This document shows positions 8,913 through 17,704 of a DNA stretch of 64,000 bases, one piece after another (position 1 is the stretch's first letter; every line of letters begins with the position of its first letter). Below the pieces are notes generated by a model. It worked only from the letters and a program-made list of their open reading frames with translations. It searched no databases and was not told the origin of the DNA. The stretch is from Leptonema illini DSM 21528 (GTDB lineage: Bacteria > Spirochaetota > Leptospiria > Leptospirales > Leptonemataceae), in assembly GCF_000243335.1 (NCBI RefSeq), contig NZ_JH597773.1, forward strand, positions 3,554,015 through 3,618,014, read 5' to 3'. The position numbers and the translations under genes are program-made.

Positions 8913-9338
8913 ATGACGGGCAGGCCGGCACGACAGCCGGCCGCTCTTCAGCAAACAGCTCTGCTCACAGCTCTGCTGCTATTCCCGCTCTCCATCCCAG
9001 GATCTCTGATCGGAGAGCCAGCCTATCCGCCTGTTTCGTCGACGTTTGATCTGATGATCGTAAACCGTCGCTTCGTATCTCATATTGCGTTCGAGAATAC
9101 GGATGGTCGGAACTATCTGACGCTGATCGTCACGCATGCTCCGGCGTATCATGCCTTTCATGCGACGTCGCATCCACTGCACTACGACTGCGCCACGCCC
9201 CGCCACTGTTACGAAGAGGCAAAGAAGCTGAACCGGCATCTGCAATCCGGTTGGAATATCGGACTGGCGCTGAACGGCTCGACTATCGAAGAGATCGTCT
9301 ACCTTGAAGGTTCGTTGGAAGAAAGGCCTGAACCCTGA
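8913..9338 (+). CDS. Hypothetical secreted protein
   Basis: About 141 residues from the ATG at 8913; a GTG four codons earlier is also possible. A hydrophobic segment (LLTALLLFPLSIPG) resembles a signal peptide, followed by a mixed polar domain with two cysteines in HYDCATPRHCYEE that could form a disulphide. It starts 15 bases after the MFS stop and may be cotranscribed with it. No family recognised. Confidence 0.55.
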   Translation: MTGRPARQPAALQQTALLTALLLFPLSIPGSLIGEPAYPPVSSTFDLMIVNRRFVSHIAFENTDGRNYLTLIVTHAPAYHAFHATSHPLHYDCATPRHCYEEAKKLNRHLQSGWNIGLALNGSTIEEIVYLEGSLEERPEP

Positions 9339-9429
9339 GCTGAGCCATGACCGGAACCCGGACCGAAATGCAGCGAGCAATTCAAGAACGCGCTGGATTT
9401 TCTGGCGAAACCGTATAAACTTGCGCAAG

Positions 9430-10827
9430 ATGCGACCCGCGCTCCTATGGCTAACCGGGCTTCTGTGGCTTCCGGCGCTTTCCGCAGAACCGCACATTCT
9501 GCGGACCATCTATGCCGTAAACGTGCGACGGTTTTTCCGTCTGGCCATCGTGATGACGGTCGTGCATGCCATTCACGTCGCCGCCTTCGCTCTGAAAGAC
9601 GTTACCGGCGCCGACGCAAGGGTGCTTCTGTGGCGGGATGGCATCATCTACTCGCATGCTCTGCTCGCTCTCGTCACGCTCATCTTTGCGCTGCTCTGTC
9701 GTCCGGGCCGTCGGCAATCCGACGCGGAGGCATCGGCCTATTCTACGTTCGCCGTCGCCCTTTATCTAACGTTCGGAGCCGTCGTCGCCGCCATCGACCA
9801 GCTTGTAACGCCGGCAGTCACGCCGTTTCTTGTCGCCTCTCTCGGCATCGGCGCGACGGTTCTTCTGCCGCCTTTGCGCAGCTTCCCGCTTTTCGTCGGA
9901 GCCATCGCACTCGTCGCTATCGCGGCGGGTTATACACAGGAATCGCCCGAGAAGCTGCTGTCGCTGCGCGTCAATGCGCTTTCGATGGGGCTGATCGGCG
10001 CCGGGCTGAACTGGGCTCTTTTCTCGGGCAAGGTGCGCGAGCTGCGGCATCTGCATACGATCGAACAGCAGAGAGAGGATCTCGCTTTAAAAAACCGAGC
10101 CCTTGTGCGCATGAACGAGGCGCGCGATCGCTTTCTGGCCATTATCGCTCACGATCTGCGCGGACCGGTCGGCAGCCAGGCCGACGCCATCGACGTACTT
10201 GCAAACGAATACGGCGATATGAACGACGAGGAGCGGCGCAGCATGCTTCAGTCGCTGCAACGTTCCTCGAGAAGAAGCTACGAACTTCTGGAAGAGCTTC
10301 TGAAATGGGCCCGTTCGCAGACCGGTCGCATCCCTTTCCGGCCCGAGACCTTTTCGTTAACCGAGTTGATTCGCGAAACGATCGATCTTGTATCAGACAG
10401 AGCAAGGAAGAAAGATATTCAGGTCTCTCTCGAAGTCGCCGGCGATCCCGAGGTCTTCGCCGATCGATCCATGATTCATTCCGTTCTCGGGAATCTGATC
10501 GGCAACGCCATCAAATTCACGCCGCATCATGGATGCGTGACCGTCATCGTCGAAAGCGCCGATGATTTTCATACCGTAAGCGTCGTCGATTCCGGCATCG
10601 GAGTTCCGCGCGAACAACAGGATCGTCTCTTTCAGGAAGGCGAACCCGTACGCACGACGGGCACCGACGGCGAACGCGGCACGGGCCTGGGACTTGTGCT
10701 GAGCAAGCAGTTCGTCGAGCGCAACGGCGGCCATATCGGCGTTGAAAGTATGCCCTTCTCGGGCAGCCGCTTTTATTTTACGGTGCAATCTGCGCGGCAG
10801 AGAGCTCAGGGCGTTTCAAGCGAGTGA
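9430..10827 (+). CDS. Membrane sensor histidine kinase
   Basis: About 465 residues. The N-terminal half holds six or seven hydrophobic helices, so the sensor region is membrane-embedded. The HisKA box is FLAIIAHDLRGPVG with phospho-acceptor near His241. The ATPase domain shows the N box NLIGNAIKFTP, the G1 box DSGIGVP and the G2 box GTGLGLVLSKQFVERNGG. The ATG at 9430 is chosen because the longer frame begins with TTG inside the previous gene and has a charged, non-conserved leader. No response regulator gene lies next to it, so it is an orphan in this window. Its last bases overlap the convergent gene at 10806. Confidence 0.85.
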   Translation: MRPALLWLTGLLWLPALSAEPHILRTIYAVNVRRFFRLAIVMTVVHAIHVAAFALKDVTGADARVLLWRDGIIYSHALLALVTLIFALLCRPGRRQSDAEASAYSTFAVALYLTFGAVVAAIDQLVTPAVTPFLVASLGIGATVLLPPLRSFPLFVGAIALVAIAAGYTQESPEKLLSLRVNALSMGLIGAGLNWALFSGKVRELRHLHTIEQQREDLALKNRALVRMNEARDRFLAIIAHDLRGPVGSQADAIDVLANEYGDMNDEERRSMLQSLQRSSRRSYELLEELLKWARSQTGRIPFRPETFSLTELIRETIDLVSDRARKKDIQVSLEVAGDPEVFADRSMIHSVLGNLIGNAIKFTPHHGCVTVIVESADDFHTVSVVDSGIGVPREQQDRLFQEGEPVRTTGTDGERGTGLGLVLSKQFVERNGGHIGVESMPFSGSRFYFTVQSARQRAQGVSSE

Positions 10828-11327
10828 ACGAGCGCCTCTCCGCTTCGATCGATTTTCACGACGATACGACTGTTGCCCTGACGCACGATGCGATCGAGCT
10901 CTTCGGCCTTGCCTTCGTTGATATAATAACGTTCCAGACCGGCGGTGAAGCGACCCCGTTCGCAGCGGCCTTTTAAGACGGCCACACAATCGCTATCGGG
11001 CTTCTCTTCACAGGTGTATTCGTAATTTGCGGGCGGCACTTCGCTCACATCGGTTAAACAGAGACAGACCGGATCGCCGGCCGACGCTCCGTAGCGAGCC
11101 GGCATGTCGTTTTCGGCGCAGACGGCGTCCGTCCCGTAATCCACTCTATAGATGAGATAATGGCCGGCGATGATATCGCGCGGATCATAGCCGTCGATAG
11201 GGAATCGTACTTCGACGCCCTGCGCATAAATGCGGGCCTTCTGAAAGGCGACGAAGCCGAGAACGATAACGGGTATTAGAACGGATATTGCAAGCAGGAT
11301 CCGTCCGGGGCGCGCTGTCAGATCCAT
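10806..11327 (-). CDS. GDYXXLXY-family membrane-anchored protein
   Basis: 173 residues: one N-terminal transmembrane helix (ILLAISVLIPVIVLGFVAF), then an extracytoplasmic domain with the variant family motif GHYLIYRVDYG. GAGGA precedes the ATG at 11327. It overlaps the end of the upstream DUF2157 gene by 10 bases; the two families are often paired, which supports both calls. Biochemical role unknown. The 3' end overlaps the convergent kinase gene by 22 bases. Confidence 0.75.
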   Translation of the reverse strand: MDLTARPGRILLAISVLIPVIVLGFVAFQKARIYAQGVEVRFPIDGYDPRDIIAGHYLIYRVDYGTDAVCAENDMPARYGASAGDPVCLCLTDVSEVPPANYEYTCEEKPDSDCVAVLKGRCERGRFTAGLERYYINEGKAEELDRIVRQGNSRIVVKIDRSGEALVHSLETP

Positions 11328-12424
11328 CGGCTGATTCCTCTCATTAGCGGTTCTCGTATCTTGATGTATAACCATACGGCGCCGAGGATCATAAATCCCG
11401 ACACGATCAGGCCGAAGCCCGTCGCCGCCAGATCCCCCAGCACCTGAAAATAAACGACCAGGAAGCGTATGCCTATGCCGACGAGGCAGAGCTCGAAAAG
11501 GCGGCGATGCTCGGTCGCCAGGGCGAAGAATGCAAAGAAGAGCCAGACTGCGATAAAAAGAACGGCCGCCAGGAAGTCGGAATCAAGCAGCAAAAACTGC
11601 GGTGAAAGAAAAAGCGTGTAGAGGGCGACGGCGACGCTGAAAAAGACCGACTGCTTTTTTGTAAGACCCGGTGCGACGAAGGACAGGCCGATCGTCAGTA
11701 GCGACGACACAAGAAGAGCCGTATAAAGAAACGACTCTGAGCTCGATTCGGGTAACGATTTCTCGCCGACGAAGAAAGAGGCGGCGATCGTTCCGGCCGC
11801 ATACAGAGCGCCCGCCCAGGGGATGGCCGCAGTTCGGTGCACGTCGAAGTGGCCGTGAAAGCGAGAGAGCAGAGCGATCGTAGCGAAAAGAGCGGGCGTA
11901 ACGGCGAAGAGAATCAGGAAATCGTCGTCCGTGTGGATCAGATAATCCATCGTCATGGCAAGAAGGCCGGCAAACCACAGATGCAAGGGAAGGCGTCCGC
12001 CAAGAACCAGCACAAGCGGAAGCGTGACGCTCGTCCACAAAAGCAGCGCCTCATAGAGCTCTCCGCCTGTGTGAAAGATCTGACTGATGAGACCGATGCT
12101 GCCGAGGATCAATCCGAAGAAGATGACGACGGCGATCTGCGAAAGCGCCTGGCGCCCCGTCATCGCCGTAAAGAGGATGATGGCCCCGACGATCGCAAGC
12201 AGCGAGAAATCGGCGCCTAACTTTATTGCGTCGGATATCTCATCCCAGTTGAAGGCGATCAGCGACACGATGCCGATAGCGATGGCAAGGGCGCCGAGGC
12301 CGAGAAAGCCATACAGCGCATACGACGGGCGGCTGCCCTGTTCGTAATCCAGAATCTTCTGCGCCTGATCCTCTGTGATCAGGCCGGCCTTCTGCCATCG
12401 ACTCAGTCGCTCTGCCAGTTTCAT
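11318..12424 (-). CDS. DUF2157-family polytopic membrane protein
   Basis: 368 residues. The N-terminus has the family's cytoplasmic helical segment (RWQKAGLITEDQAQKILDYE) followed by about ten hydrophobic helices. It is coupled to the downstream GDYXXLXY gene by overlap. DUF2157 proteins have no established activity. The ATG at 12424 gives the expected family N-terminus. Confidence 0.8.
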   Translation of the reverse strand: MKLAERLSRWQKAGLITEDQAQKILDYEQGSRPSYALYGFLGLGALAIAIGIVSLIAFNWDEISDAIKLGADFSLLAIVGAIILFTAMTGRQALSQIAVVIFFGLILGSIGLISQIFHTGGELYEALLLWTSVTLPLVLVLGGRLPLHLWFAGLLAMTMDYLIHTDDDFLILFAVTPALFATIALLSRFHGHFDVHRTAAIPWAGALYAAGTIAASFFVGEKSLPESSSESFLYTALLVSSLLTIGLSFVAPGLTKKQSVFFSVAVALYTLFLSPQFLLLDSDFLAAVLFIAVWLFFAFFALATEHRRLFELCLVGIGIRFLVVYFQVLGDLAATGFGLIVSGFMILGAVWLYIKIREPLMRGISRWI

Positions 12425-12456
12425 GCTCAGGCTTTATCGCGCAGGCGCTGCATCTG

Positions 12457-12894
12457 TCAAGAGGAAGGATTTCTTTGAGGCGGAAGCACCGTGCACGTCC
12501 CTTTGCTCACCGTCGTGCCGGCCTGATTCGTCCAGAGGATCTTCATCTCGACGGCTTTGAGACGCTCCACCTTTCCCGTAACCTGCACCTCGCACGTAAT
12601 CGTGTCGCCCGGATACACGGGCGCCCTGTACTTCTGCGTCACCTCAAGGGCGACCGTGCCCAGTCCGGGCAGCTTCATGCCAAGAACGGGCGCAAGCAGA
12701 GATCCGGCAAGGCCGCCGTGGGCGATGCGCCTGCCAAACGGCGTCGTCTTCGCATACTCTTCGTCGATATGCACCGGATTGAAATCCCCGCTGATTCCGG
12801 CATAGAGATAGACGTCCGTTTCGCTGATCGTCTTTGTGAAGCTGGCTCGATCGCCGACTGAGATCTCTTCGTAGGTGCGCCCCAGGTTGTACAT
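12457..12894 (-). CDS. MaoC-like (R)-specific enoyl-CoA hydratase
   Basis: About 145 residues with the hot-dog fold hydratase signature: DVYLYAGISGDFNPVHIDEE contains the Asp and His expected for hydratase 2 activity, followed by RIAHGGLAGSLL. Such enzymes hydrate trans-2-enoyl-CoA to (R)-3-hydroxyacyl-CoA. The ATG at 12894 is preferred; the longer frame would need a TTG at 12921. No fatty-acid partner gene is adjacent, so pathway context is open. Confidence 0.88.
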   Translation of the reverse strand: MYNLGRTYEEISVGDRASFTKTISETDVYLYAGISGDFNPVHIDEEYAKTTPFGRRIAHGGLAGSLLAPVLGMKLPGLGTVALEVTQKYRAPVYPGDTITCEVQVTGKVERLKAVEMKILWTNQAGTTVSKGTCTVLPPQRNPSS

Positions 12895-12950
12895 GCATGC
12901 AGCTTGAATAAATTGACTCAAATGTCAATCTGGAAATGCGGGAGGTGGGA

Positions 12951-13256
12951 TCAGGCGCTCACTACATCTTTATAATTTCTAATCTTAGCGAGTTCTTTTC
13001 CAAGCTTTTCTCGCTGCTCACGGATTTCAAATTCGTCCTGAATACCCATCCAGAAATCTACGGAATTCCCGAAAAATTTCGAGAATCGCAGCGCCGTATC
13101 AGCAGAGATACCCCGCTTCCCATTAATAATATCGCTGACCCTTGTAGCGGGAATCCTTGTTTCCTTGGCCAATCTGTATGGAGTGATTTCCATCGGTTTT
13201 AGAAATTCTTCACTGAGAATTTCGCCGGGATGAACATTTGGAATCTTGTTCTTCAT
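12951..13256 (-). CDS. higA: HigA-family antitoxin (copy 1)
   Basis: 101 residues. Features of the HigA (XRE) addiction-module antitoxin are clear: HPGEILSEEFLKPMEI at the N-terminus, a helix-turn-helix with RIPATRVSDIINGKRGI, and ALRFSKFFGNSVDFWMGIQ. Such proteins bind their own promoter and neutralise HigB. It starts 9 bases after the stop of an upstream higB-like fragment, the usual toxin-first order. The toxin gene appears broken, so this antitoxin is probably orphaned. Confidence 0.88.
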   Translation of the reverse strand: MKNKIPNVHPGEILSEEFLKPMEITPYRLAKETRIPATRVSDIINGKRGISADTALRFSKFFGNSVDFWMGIQDEFEIREQREKLGKELAKIRNYKDVVSA

Positions 13257-13265
13257 AATGAACCC

Positions 13266-13454
13266 TCAATGATAGTCTTCAATGGAGACGTCGAAGGCGT
13301 TGCCTTCGCTGAATTTGAAACAGATTCTCCATTGATCGTTTATTCTGATACTGTATTGACCCCTTCGATTTCCCTTGAGTCGCGATTTCCGCGTGTAGAA
13401 CGACGCAAGACCGCTAAACGGATTCCAATGAGCCCGGCAGAGAGGGCAGGTCAA
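13266..13454 (-). pseudogene. higB: higB toxin, 5'-truncated remnant (copy 1)
   Basis: Only the C-terminal part of a RelE-fold HigB toxin is recognisable (RLKGNRRGQYSIRINDQW, then a strongly conserved end at SIEDYH). The first half expected for this family of about 92 residues is missing; the upstream residues, including CPLCRAHW, do not resemble HigB. The mRNA-cleaving function is probably lost. The C-terminal coding sequence and the junction with higA are almost identical in DNA to the copy at 17501-17704. Confidence 0.75.
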
Positions 13455-13555
13455 TCCGCTTTGTTCTTCGGACCGAAGCGATCGATGAAGTAACGATTCT
13501 TGAAAAGAGGCAATACGGCGTGCACAAAAACGAGAACGTATCCCGTAAATCTCAT
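13451..13555 (-). CDS. Possible small protein of 34 residues
   Basis: An ATG at 13555 is preceded by GAGGA at good spacing and opens a 34-codon frame ending at 13451, encoding a hydrophobic N-terminus (GYVLVFVHAVLPLF) and a basic tail. It runs directly into the truncated higB region in another frame. It could be a real micropeptide or the start of a gene broken by the higBA segment. Confidence 0.3.
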   Translation of the reverse strand: MRFTGYVLVFVHAVLPLFKNRYFIDRFGPKNKAD

Positions 13556-13768
13556 TTCAATTCCTCATGCTTTGAATAGAATCTAAGAAGTTGCCGGTAT
13601 GCTCCCTCAAGGCCGCCGCTCGAACGGAGAGCTTCGGACAGGCGGACCGCATCTGGCTGATATGAGGTGAGCTTTTCCATCGTATCTAACAACCACGAAG
13701 ACGAATACCGCCCTGCTCATTCTGCCGAAGTCCGGTACCTGCGTTGGCAAGTCTTTGAAGCAAGAGTT
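13556..13768. other. Intergenic stretch, no gene seen
   Basis: No reading frame with a start, ribosome-binding site and family resemblance is seen here. It separates the truncated higBA module from the oxidoreductase gene. Confidence 0.5.
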
Positions 13769-14770
13769 TTACCTCATTTTAAGAACGACCTTGCCTTTCA
13801 CGCGGCCGCTCTCGACGTACGCCAGAGCTTCGTCGAGCATCTCAAACGGGAAGACTTTATCGACAACCGGTCGAATTTTGCCCGATTCAATCAGTGAGGT
13901 TATCCTGTCTAATTGAGCTCCCTGTGCCCGCATGAAAAGAAATGAGTAACTTACCCCCCGTCTTTTTGCTTTTCGTCTGATGCCAAGACTCAGCACCTTG
14001 AAGACAGATTTCAACAGCCATGACGCTCCGATTTCATTGGCAAAGTCCGCATCAGGAGGACCGGAGATTGAGACCAGTTTGCCGCCGCGTTTCAAAACGC
14101 TCAGAGATTTTTCAAGCGTCGCTGCGTCCTGACTGTTCAGAACAACATCGAAGTCTTTCAGTTTCTCTTCAAAGTCTTCTTGCCTGTAATCAATGACTAT
14201 GTCGGCGCCAAGGCTTTGCACCATCTCAAAATTTGCTGCACCGGCCGTGGTGGCCACCGTGGCCCCCAGATATTTTGCCAGCTGAACAGCAAATGCACCC
14301 ACGCCTCCCGAGCCGGCCTGAATAAAGACTTTCTGACCTTCTGTAAGGCCTGCCTTCTCAATGAGTGCCTGCCAGGCGGTCAGGCCAACCAGGGGAATCG
14401 AGGCTGCTTCTTCCATTGTCAGGTTCTTCGGCATGATGGCCGCGTCGTCTTCATGGATTGCGATCAACTCCGCGAAGGCGCCGATTCTATGATCTGCAGG
14501 TCGTGAGTAGACTCTGTCGCCCACCTGGAACTTATGCACGCGCGAACCGATTCTGATGACTTCGCCGGCTACGTCATGCCCCAGAACCAGCGGCAGTTTA
14601 TACGGAAGAATCAGTTTGAAATCTCCATTCTTTATCTTAGAATCCAGTGGATTTAAAGCCGCCGAATGAACTCGAACCAGTATGTCGTTATCGCTTAATA
14701 ACGGTTCCGGTAGTTCGACAAGTTGAAGATGTTCCTTCTTACCATACTTCTTGATAATATAGGCTTTCAT
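13769..14770 (-). CDS. NADPH:quinone reductase / zeta-crystallin-type MDR oxidoreductase
   Basis: About 333 residues. The N-terminal GroES-like domain (HSAALNPLDSKIKNG, VLGHDVAGEV) and the nucleotide-binding motif AGSGGVGAFAVQLAK identify a medium-chain reductase. The cysteine ligands of zinc alcohol dehydrogenases are absent, which fits the zinc-free quinone-reductase branch. The ATG at 14770 follows the SDR stop by 9 bases, so the two are an operon. A TetR gene with a palindromic operator lies upstream, suggesting induction by electrophiles or quinones. Substrate not determined. Confidence 0.88.
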   Translation of the reverse strand: MKAYIIKKYGKKEHLQLVELPEPLLSDNDILVRVHSAALNPLDSKIKNGDFKLILPYKLPLVLGHDVAGEVIRIGSRVHKFQVGDRVYSRPADHRIGAFAELIAIHEDDAAIMPKNLTMEEAASIPLVGLTAWQALIEKAGLTEGQKVFIQAGSGGVGAFAVQLAKYLGATVATTAGAANFEMVQSLGADIVIDYRQEDFEEKLKDFDVVLNSQDAATLEKSLSVLKRGGKLVSISGPPDADFANEIGASWLLKSVFKVLSLGIRRKAKRRGVSYSFLFMRAQGAQLDRITSLIESGKIRPVVDKVFPFEMLDEALAYVESGRVKGKVVLKMR

Positions 14771-14779
14771 ATTCTGCAC

Positions 14780-15583
14780 CTATTTTGCGTTGCGCATCCT
14801 TTTCAGAATCACGCCTTCAAAGACTTTATATGCAAAGTGTTGCATGAAAAGAATGAAGGAAGCCCCCTTCCCGACGGGGAAATGGAACCCGGGGTCTTTC
14901 CGGTCTATGATCTTCATTACTGCTCTGACGACCGGCTCCGGCGTAGGGGCAGTATCGAACTCTTCTTTTGTGAAGGCATTCGCTTGCTTTCGGATCGCGT
15001 CATAGTCCTCAATTCTTACCGTTGATGCTACGGCGCTGCCTCCGATATTTGTCTTGAAGCCCATCGGTTCAACCATGCTGACTTTTATATTGAAATCCGA
15101 AAGCTCAAAACGCAGCGCTTTAAAATAGCCTTCAAGCGAATGCTTTGAGGCCGAATAGTAAGCAACGGCGGGAAGGCCGATTAATCCGAGAAAGGACCCT
15201 ACGGTGATGATTTTTCCATACCTTTGCCTTCTGAAATACGGCAATAGTTGGTTGGTAACGCCGACTGTGCCCCAGAAATTCGTTTCGAACTGTTCTCTGC
15301 CCAGATCCAATGGAGTCTCTTCAGCAAGTCCTGTTACCAGGTAACCTGCGTTGTTTATGAGAACGTCCAATCGATCAATCTCATTGAACAGCCGTGTACC
15401 GAACGATTTGATAGATCCAGGTGAAGAAAGATCTAACTCTATGATTTTAAACGGTAATCTGGCCATGTGCTTTTCCGGATCGCGGCTTGTGCCGATTACC
15501 ATATATCCGTCCTGGTGAAGTCTGTCGGCGATAAGACGGCCGATGCCCGAGGAAGCCCCCGTTATCAGAATTGTCTGTTTCAT
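14780..15583 (-). CDS. Short-chain dehydrogenase/reductase
   Basis: 267 residues. Classical SDR marks are present: the cofactor motif TGASSGIG, NNAGYL, the catalytic YYSASKHSLEGY (Tyr-x-x-x-Lys) and an upstream serine in GSFLGL. The second of two in-frame ATG codons (15583) has AAGGA at better spacing. First gene of a two-gene operon with the quinone reductase, divergent from a TetR gene whose operator palindrome lies between them. Confidence 0.9.
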   Translation of the reverse strand: MKQTILITGASSGIGRLIADRLHQDGYMVIGTSRDPEKHMARLPFKIIELDLSSPGSIKSFGTRLFNEIDRLDVLINNAGYLVTGLAEETPLDLGREQFETNFWGTVGVTNQLLPYFRRQRYGKIITVGSFLGLIGLPAVAYYSASKHSLEGYFKALRFELSDFNIKVSMVEPMGFKTNIGGSAVASTVRIEDYDAIRKQANAFTKEEFDTAPTPEPVVRAVMKIIDRKDPGFHFPVGKGASFILFMQHFAYKVFEGVILKRMRNAK

Positions 15584-15601
15584 TATTTGCATCCTTGAAG
15601 T

Positions 15602-15631
15602 TCTATTATATTATGATCATAATATAATAGA
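15602..15631. promoter_or_regulatory. Perfect 30-bp palindrome, probable TetR operator
   Basis: The half-site TCTATTATATTATGA is followed at once by its exact reverse complement, giving a perfect 30-bp dyad centred between 15616 and 15617. It lies 18 bases upstream of the SDR start and about 75 bases before the divergent TetR gene, an ideal place for one repressor to control both promoters. It is strongly AT-rich, so it probably overlaps promoter elements. Confidence 0.8.
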
Positions 15632-15704
15632 CCCGATACGAACCGGCGAGAAAATATCTGCTTTAATACTTGATTTGCGGCTGTCGGCTGAGTATCTTCG
15701 CCGC

Positions 15705-16271
15705 ATGCGCTACGCTGAAGGGCACAAAGACCAGACTCGAAAGAAGATCCTTGAGGTGGCAGGCAAAAAATTCCGCAAGGACGGAGTTGGAGCGGTCGGT
15801 CTGGCGACGCTGATGGCAGATGCCGGTCTGACAAACGGCGCTTTTTACGCGCATTTTAAGTCCAAGGAAGATCTGCTTAAGAACGTAGTTTGCAGTATCT
15901 TCGATGAAAGCGAGACATCGCTTCAGGAGATTGCAAGAGTCAACGGTCTGGAATCTGCGTTGCGAGCCTATCTCTCCCCTCAGCACCGCGACAATCCGAG
16001 TCAGGGTTGCCCGACGGCTGCCCTGGTATCAGAAATAGCGCGTCATCCCAGGGCAACTCGGACCATTTATACGAAAAAGATAGAAGAGGTTCTGGAACAG
16101 CTCGCCTCGCTGCTTGCAGAGAAAGACCCGGCTACACGTAAACAAACGGCCATCGCCCTTTACAGCCTGCTCGTCGGAGCAGTGCAGCTGGCGCGGGCCG
16201 TTACAGACAAAGAGCTTTCGGATGAGATCATGGACAGCGCGCTGGCCGGTGCGCTCTCCCTCATTGGGTGA
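15705..16271 (+). CDS. TetR-family transcriptional regulator
   Basis: 188 residues from the ATG at 15705. The N-terminal helix-turn-helix is typical: KILEVAGKKFRKDGVG, then LMADAGLTNGAFYAHFKSK. The C-terminal ligand domain matches TetR regulators found next to oxidoreductases. It is transcribed away from the SDR/quinone-reductase operon with a perfect palindrome between. No strong ribosome-binding site is seen; a longer frame upstream would run through the operator and is unlikely. Confidence 0.88.
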   Translation: MRYAEGHKDQTRKKILEVAGKKFRKDGVGAVGLATLMADAGLTNGAFYAHFKSKEDLLKNVVCSIFDESETSLQEIARVNGLESALRAYLSPQHRDNPSQGCPTAALVSEIARHPRATRTIYTKKIEEVLEQLASLLAEKDPATRKQTAIALYSLLVGAVQLARAVTDKELSDEIMDSALAGALSLIG

Positions 16272-16414
16272 GTCGAGATGGTGTCGAGAAGGGCAGGGAC
16301 TTCAGCGACGGAACCTGCAATTGTTTTCTTGCGTCATTGCTTCAGTAATATTCAAAATGCATCAAACTGATTACAATCGTCTACCATTTCGGGCGCTCGG
16401 CCCTCCTTGCCTTA

Positions 16415-17047
16415 TTAGATGATGCCCGGCGCGTCCGCTATCTCCTTACCTGCAGCATCATACATTCTAACAGGAATACCACTCCTCATTCTCTCATATT
16501 CGCTTCTGTACAGAATCCACACCATAGAATCTCTAAATTCATTTTCAAAGGTTACGTCCGTTCGTTTTCTTATCGTTTCCAACGTAAAACCGAGCTTCTT
16601 CGGAACCTTTATGCTGGCCGTGTTCGCCGGGTTCACATGGATTTCAATTCTATCTATCCCTTCAACCTCGAATCCTGCTTTAACCAGAGCGCTTGAGACT
16701 TCTGTTGCATATCCGTTCCCGATAAAGTCTTTTGCAATCCAGTATCCAATTTCAAAAGCGCATTTACCAATTCTTGTATGAAGTCCTGTTGATCCTATCA
16801 GGAGCTTCTCTTCTCTATCAAAGATTCCATAGAAGAAGTCTTTTGATAAATCAAAATTCGCTCGAAAACCCCTCAGCAATTCTATCTTCTCTTCGATCTC
16901 TGTTGGTTCGTTCAATGACCATGGCATCCATGGCCTTAGATGATCAATACTCTTATCAATAGCTTCCTTTAACAAGGGTGCATCCTCTGGATGATAACAC
17001 CTGAGAACCAATCTTTCTGTTTCTATTCTGTACGCTGGATATTTCAT
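16415..17047 (-). CDS. GNAT-family N-acetyltransferase (RimJ/RimL type)
   Basis: 210 residues. Signature segments are the N-terminal TERLVLRCYHPEDAPLL, the acetyl-CoA-binding region YWIAKDFIGNGYATE, and the end of the fold IHVNPANTASIKVPKKLGF. RimJ-like enzymes acetylate N-terminal amino groups or small amines; the substrate is unknown. The flanking gaps (16272-16414 and 17048-17191) hold no evident gene or attC-like repeat. It sits in the accessory region beside toxin-antitoxin remnants. Confidence 0.85.
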   Translation of the reverse strand: MKYPAYRIETERLVLRCYHPEDAPLLKEAIDKSIDHLRPWMPWSLNEPTEIEEKIELLRGFRANFDLSKDFFYGIFDREEKLLIGSTGLHTRIGKCAFEIGYWIAKDFIGNGYATEVSSALVKAGFEVEGIDRIEIHVNPANTASIKVPKKLGFTLETIRKRTDVTFENEFRDSMVWILYRSEYERMRSGIPVRMYDAAGKEIADAPGII

Positions 17048-17191
17048 AGAGTGTCTTTTTATGTGGGATCGATTTCGGATAAGGTCCTGGAATATTCACA
17101 ACGGAAAAAGAATGGCCGAGGGAGGTCTCTTGCGGCTCGTGTGGCGAGGCCAAATCTCACTGTAGCCCACAGCTATCAGCGACTAAAAAAG

Positions 17192-17491
17192 CTATGCCGT
17201 TCCGGAAATAGAATGAATCTTCTGTAATACCTCTTTAAGTTCATCCTTCTTGTTTCTGACCTCAATGTCGGACTGAATATTTATCCAGAATTTTTCAGAT
17301 GTCCCGAAATATTTTGAAAGCTTGAGCGCCATTTCAATCGACAACTTCCGTCTATCGTTCAGAATATCAAGAACCGTACTTGTTGAAACATTGAGATCTT
17401 TCGCCATCCTGTATGCCGTGATGGAAAGAGGCTCAAGAAACTCTGTCCGTAGAATTTCACCAATAGTCGGAGTAGGGATTTTCTTATTCAC
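17192..17491 (-). CDS. higA: HigA-family antitoxin (copy 2)
   Basis: 99 residues starting at a GTG, 9 bases after the higB-like fragment's stop. It has the same layout as the copy at 12951: TIGEILRTEFLEPLSITAYR, the helix-turn-helix LNVSTSTVLDILNDRRKL, and KYFGTSEKFWINIQSDIEV. The proteins are diverged relatives, whereas the DNA at the higB-higA junction is nearly identical. The partner toxin gene lacks its start region, so this is probably an orphan antitoxin. Confidence 0.87.
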   Translation of the reverse strand: MNKKIPTPTIGEILRTEFLEPLSITAYRMAKDLNVSTSTVLDILNDRRKLSIEMALKLSKYFGTSEKFWINIQSDIEVRNKKDELKEVLQKIHSISGTA

Positions 17492-17500
17492 AATGAACCC

Positions 17501-17704
17501 TCAATGATAGTCCTCAATGGAGACATCCGTTGCGTCGCCATTCTTAAACCTGAAACAGATTCTCCATTGATCATTAATACTGATGGAAAACTCATCTTTT
17601 CTTTTGCCTTCGAGACGTTTGAAACGGTTTCCGGGCGGCGAATCCAGATCAGCTTCTTTTTCGGCGGCATTGCGAATAATGCTCGGGACTGCCGGAGGTT
17701 GATA
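17501..17704 (-). pseudogene. higB: higB toxin, 5'-truncated remnant (copy 2)
   Basis: A 67-codon open frame with no start codon. It encodes the C-terminal HigB region (PPGNRFKRLEGKRKDEFS, then INDQWRICFRF and SIEDYH). It begins immediately after, and in frame with, the TAA stop of the upstream Phd antitoxin gene, so the 5' part of higB has been replaced by phd sequence. A recombination or deletion junction near 17700 is the simplest explanation. Confidence 0.78.

Noticed and set aside
9447..10565. A 372-codon frame inside the histidine kinase gene
   Set aside because: Same-strand shadow; arginine/serine-rich and without domains, while the kinase frame has all catalytic boxes.
17048..17191. 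attC-like site downstream of the second higA gene
   Set aside because: The gap has some short complementary words, but none of the GATTACCC/GGGTAATC arms or TAAC/GTTA boxes of the array, so the array is taken to end near 18.8 kb.
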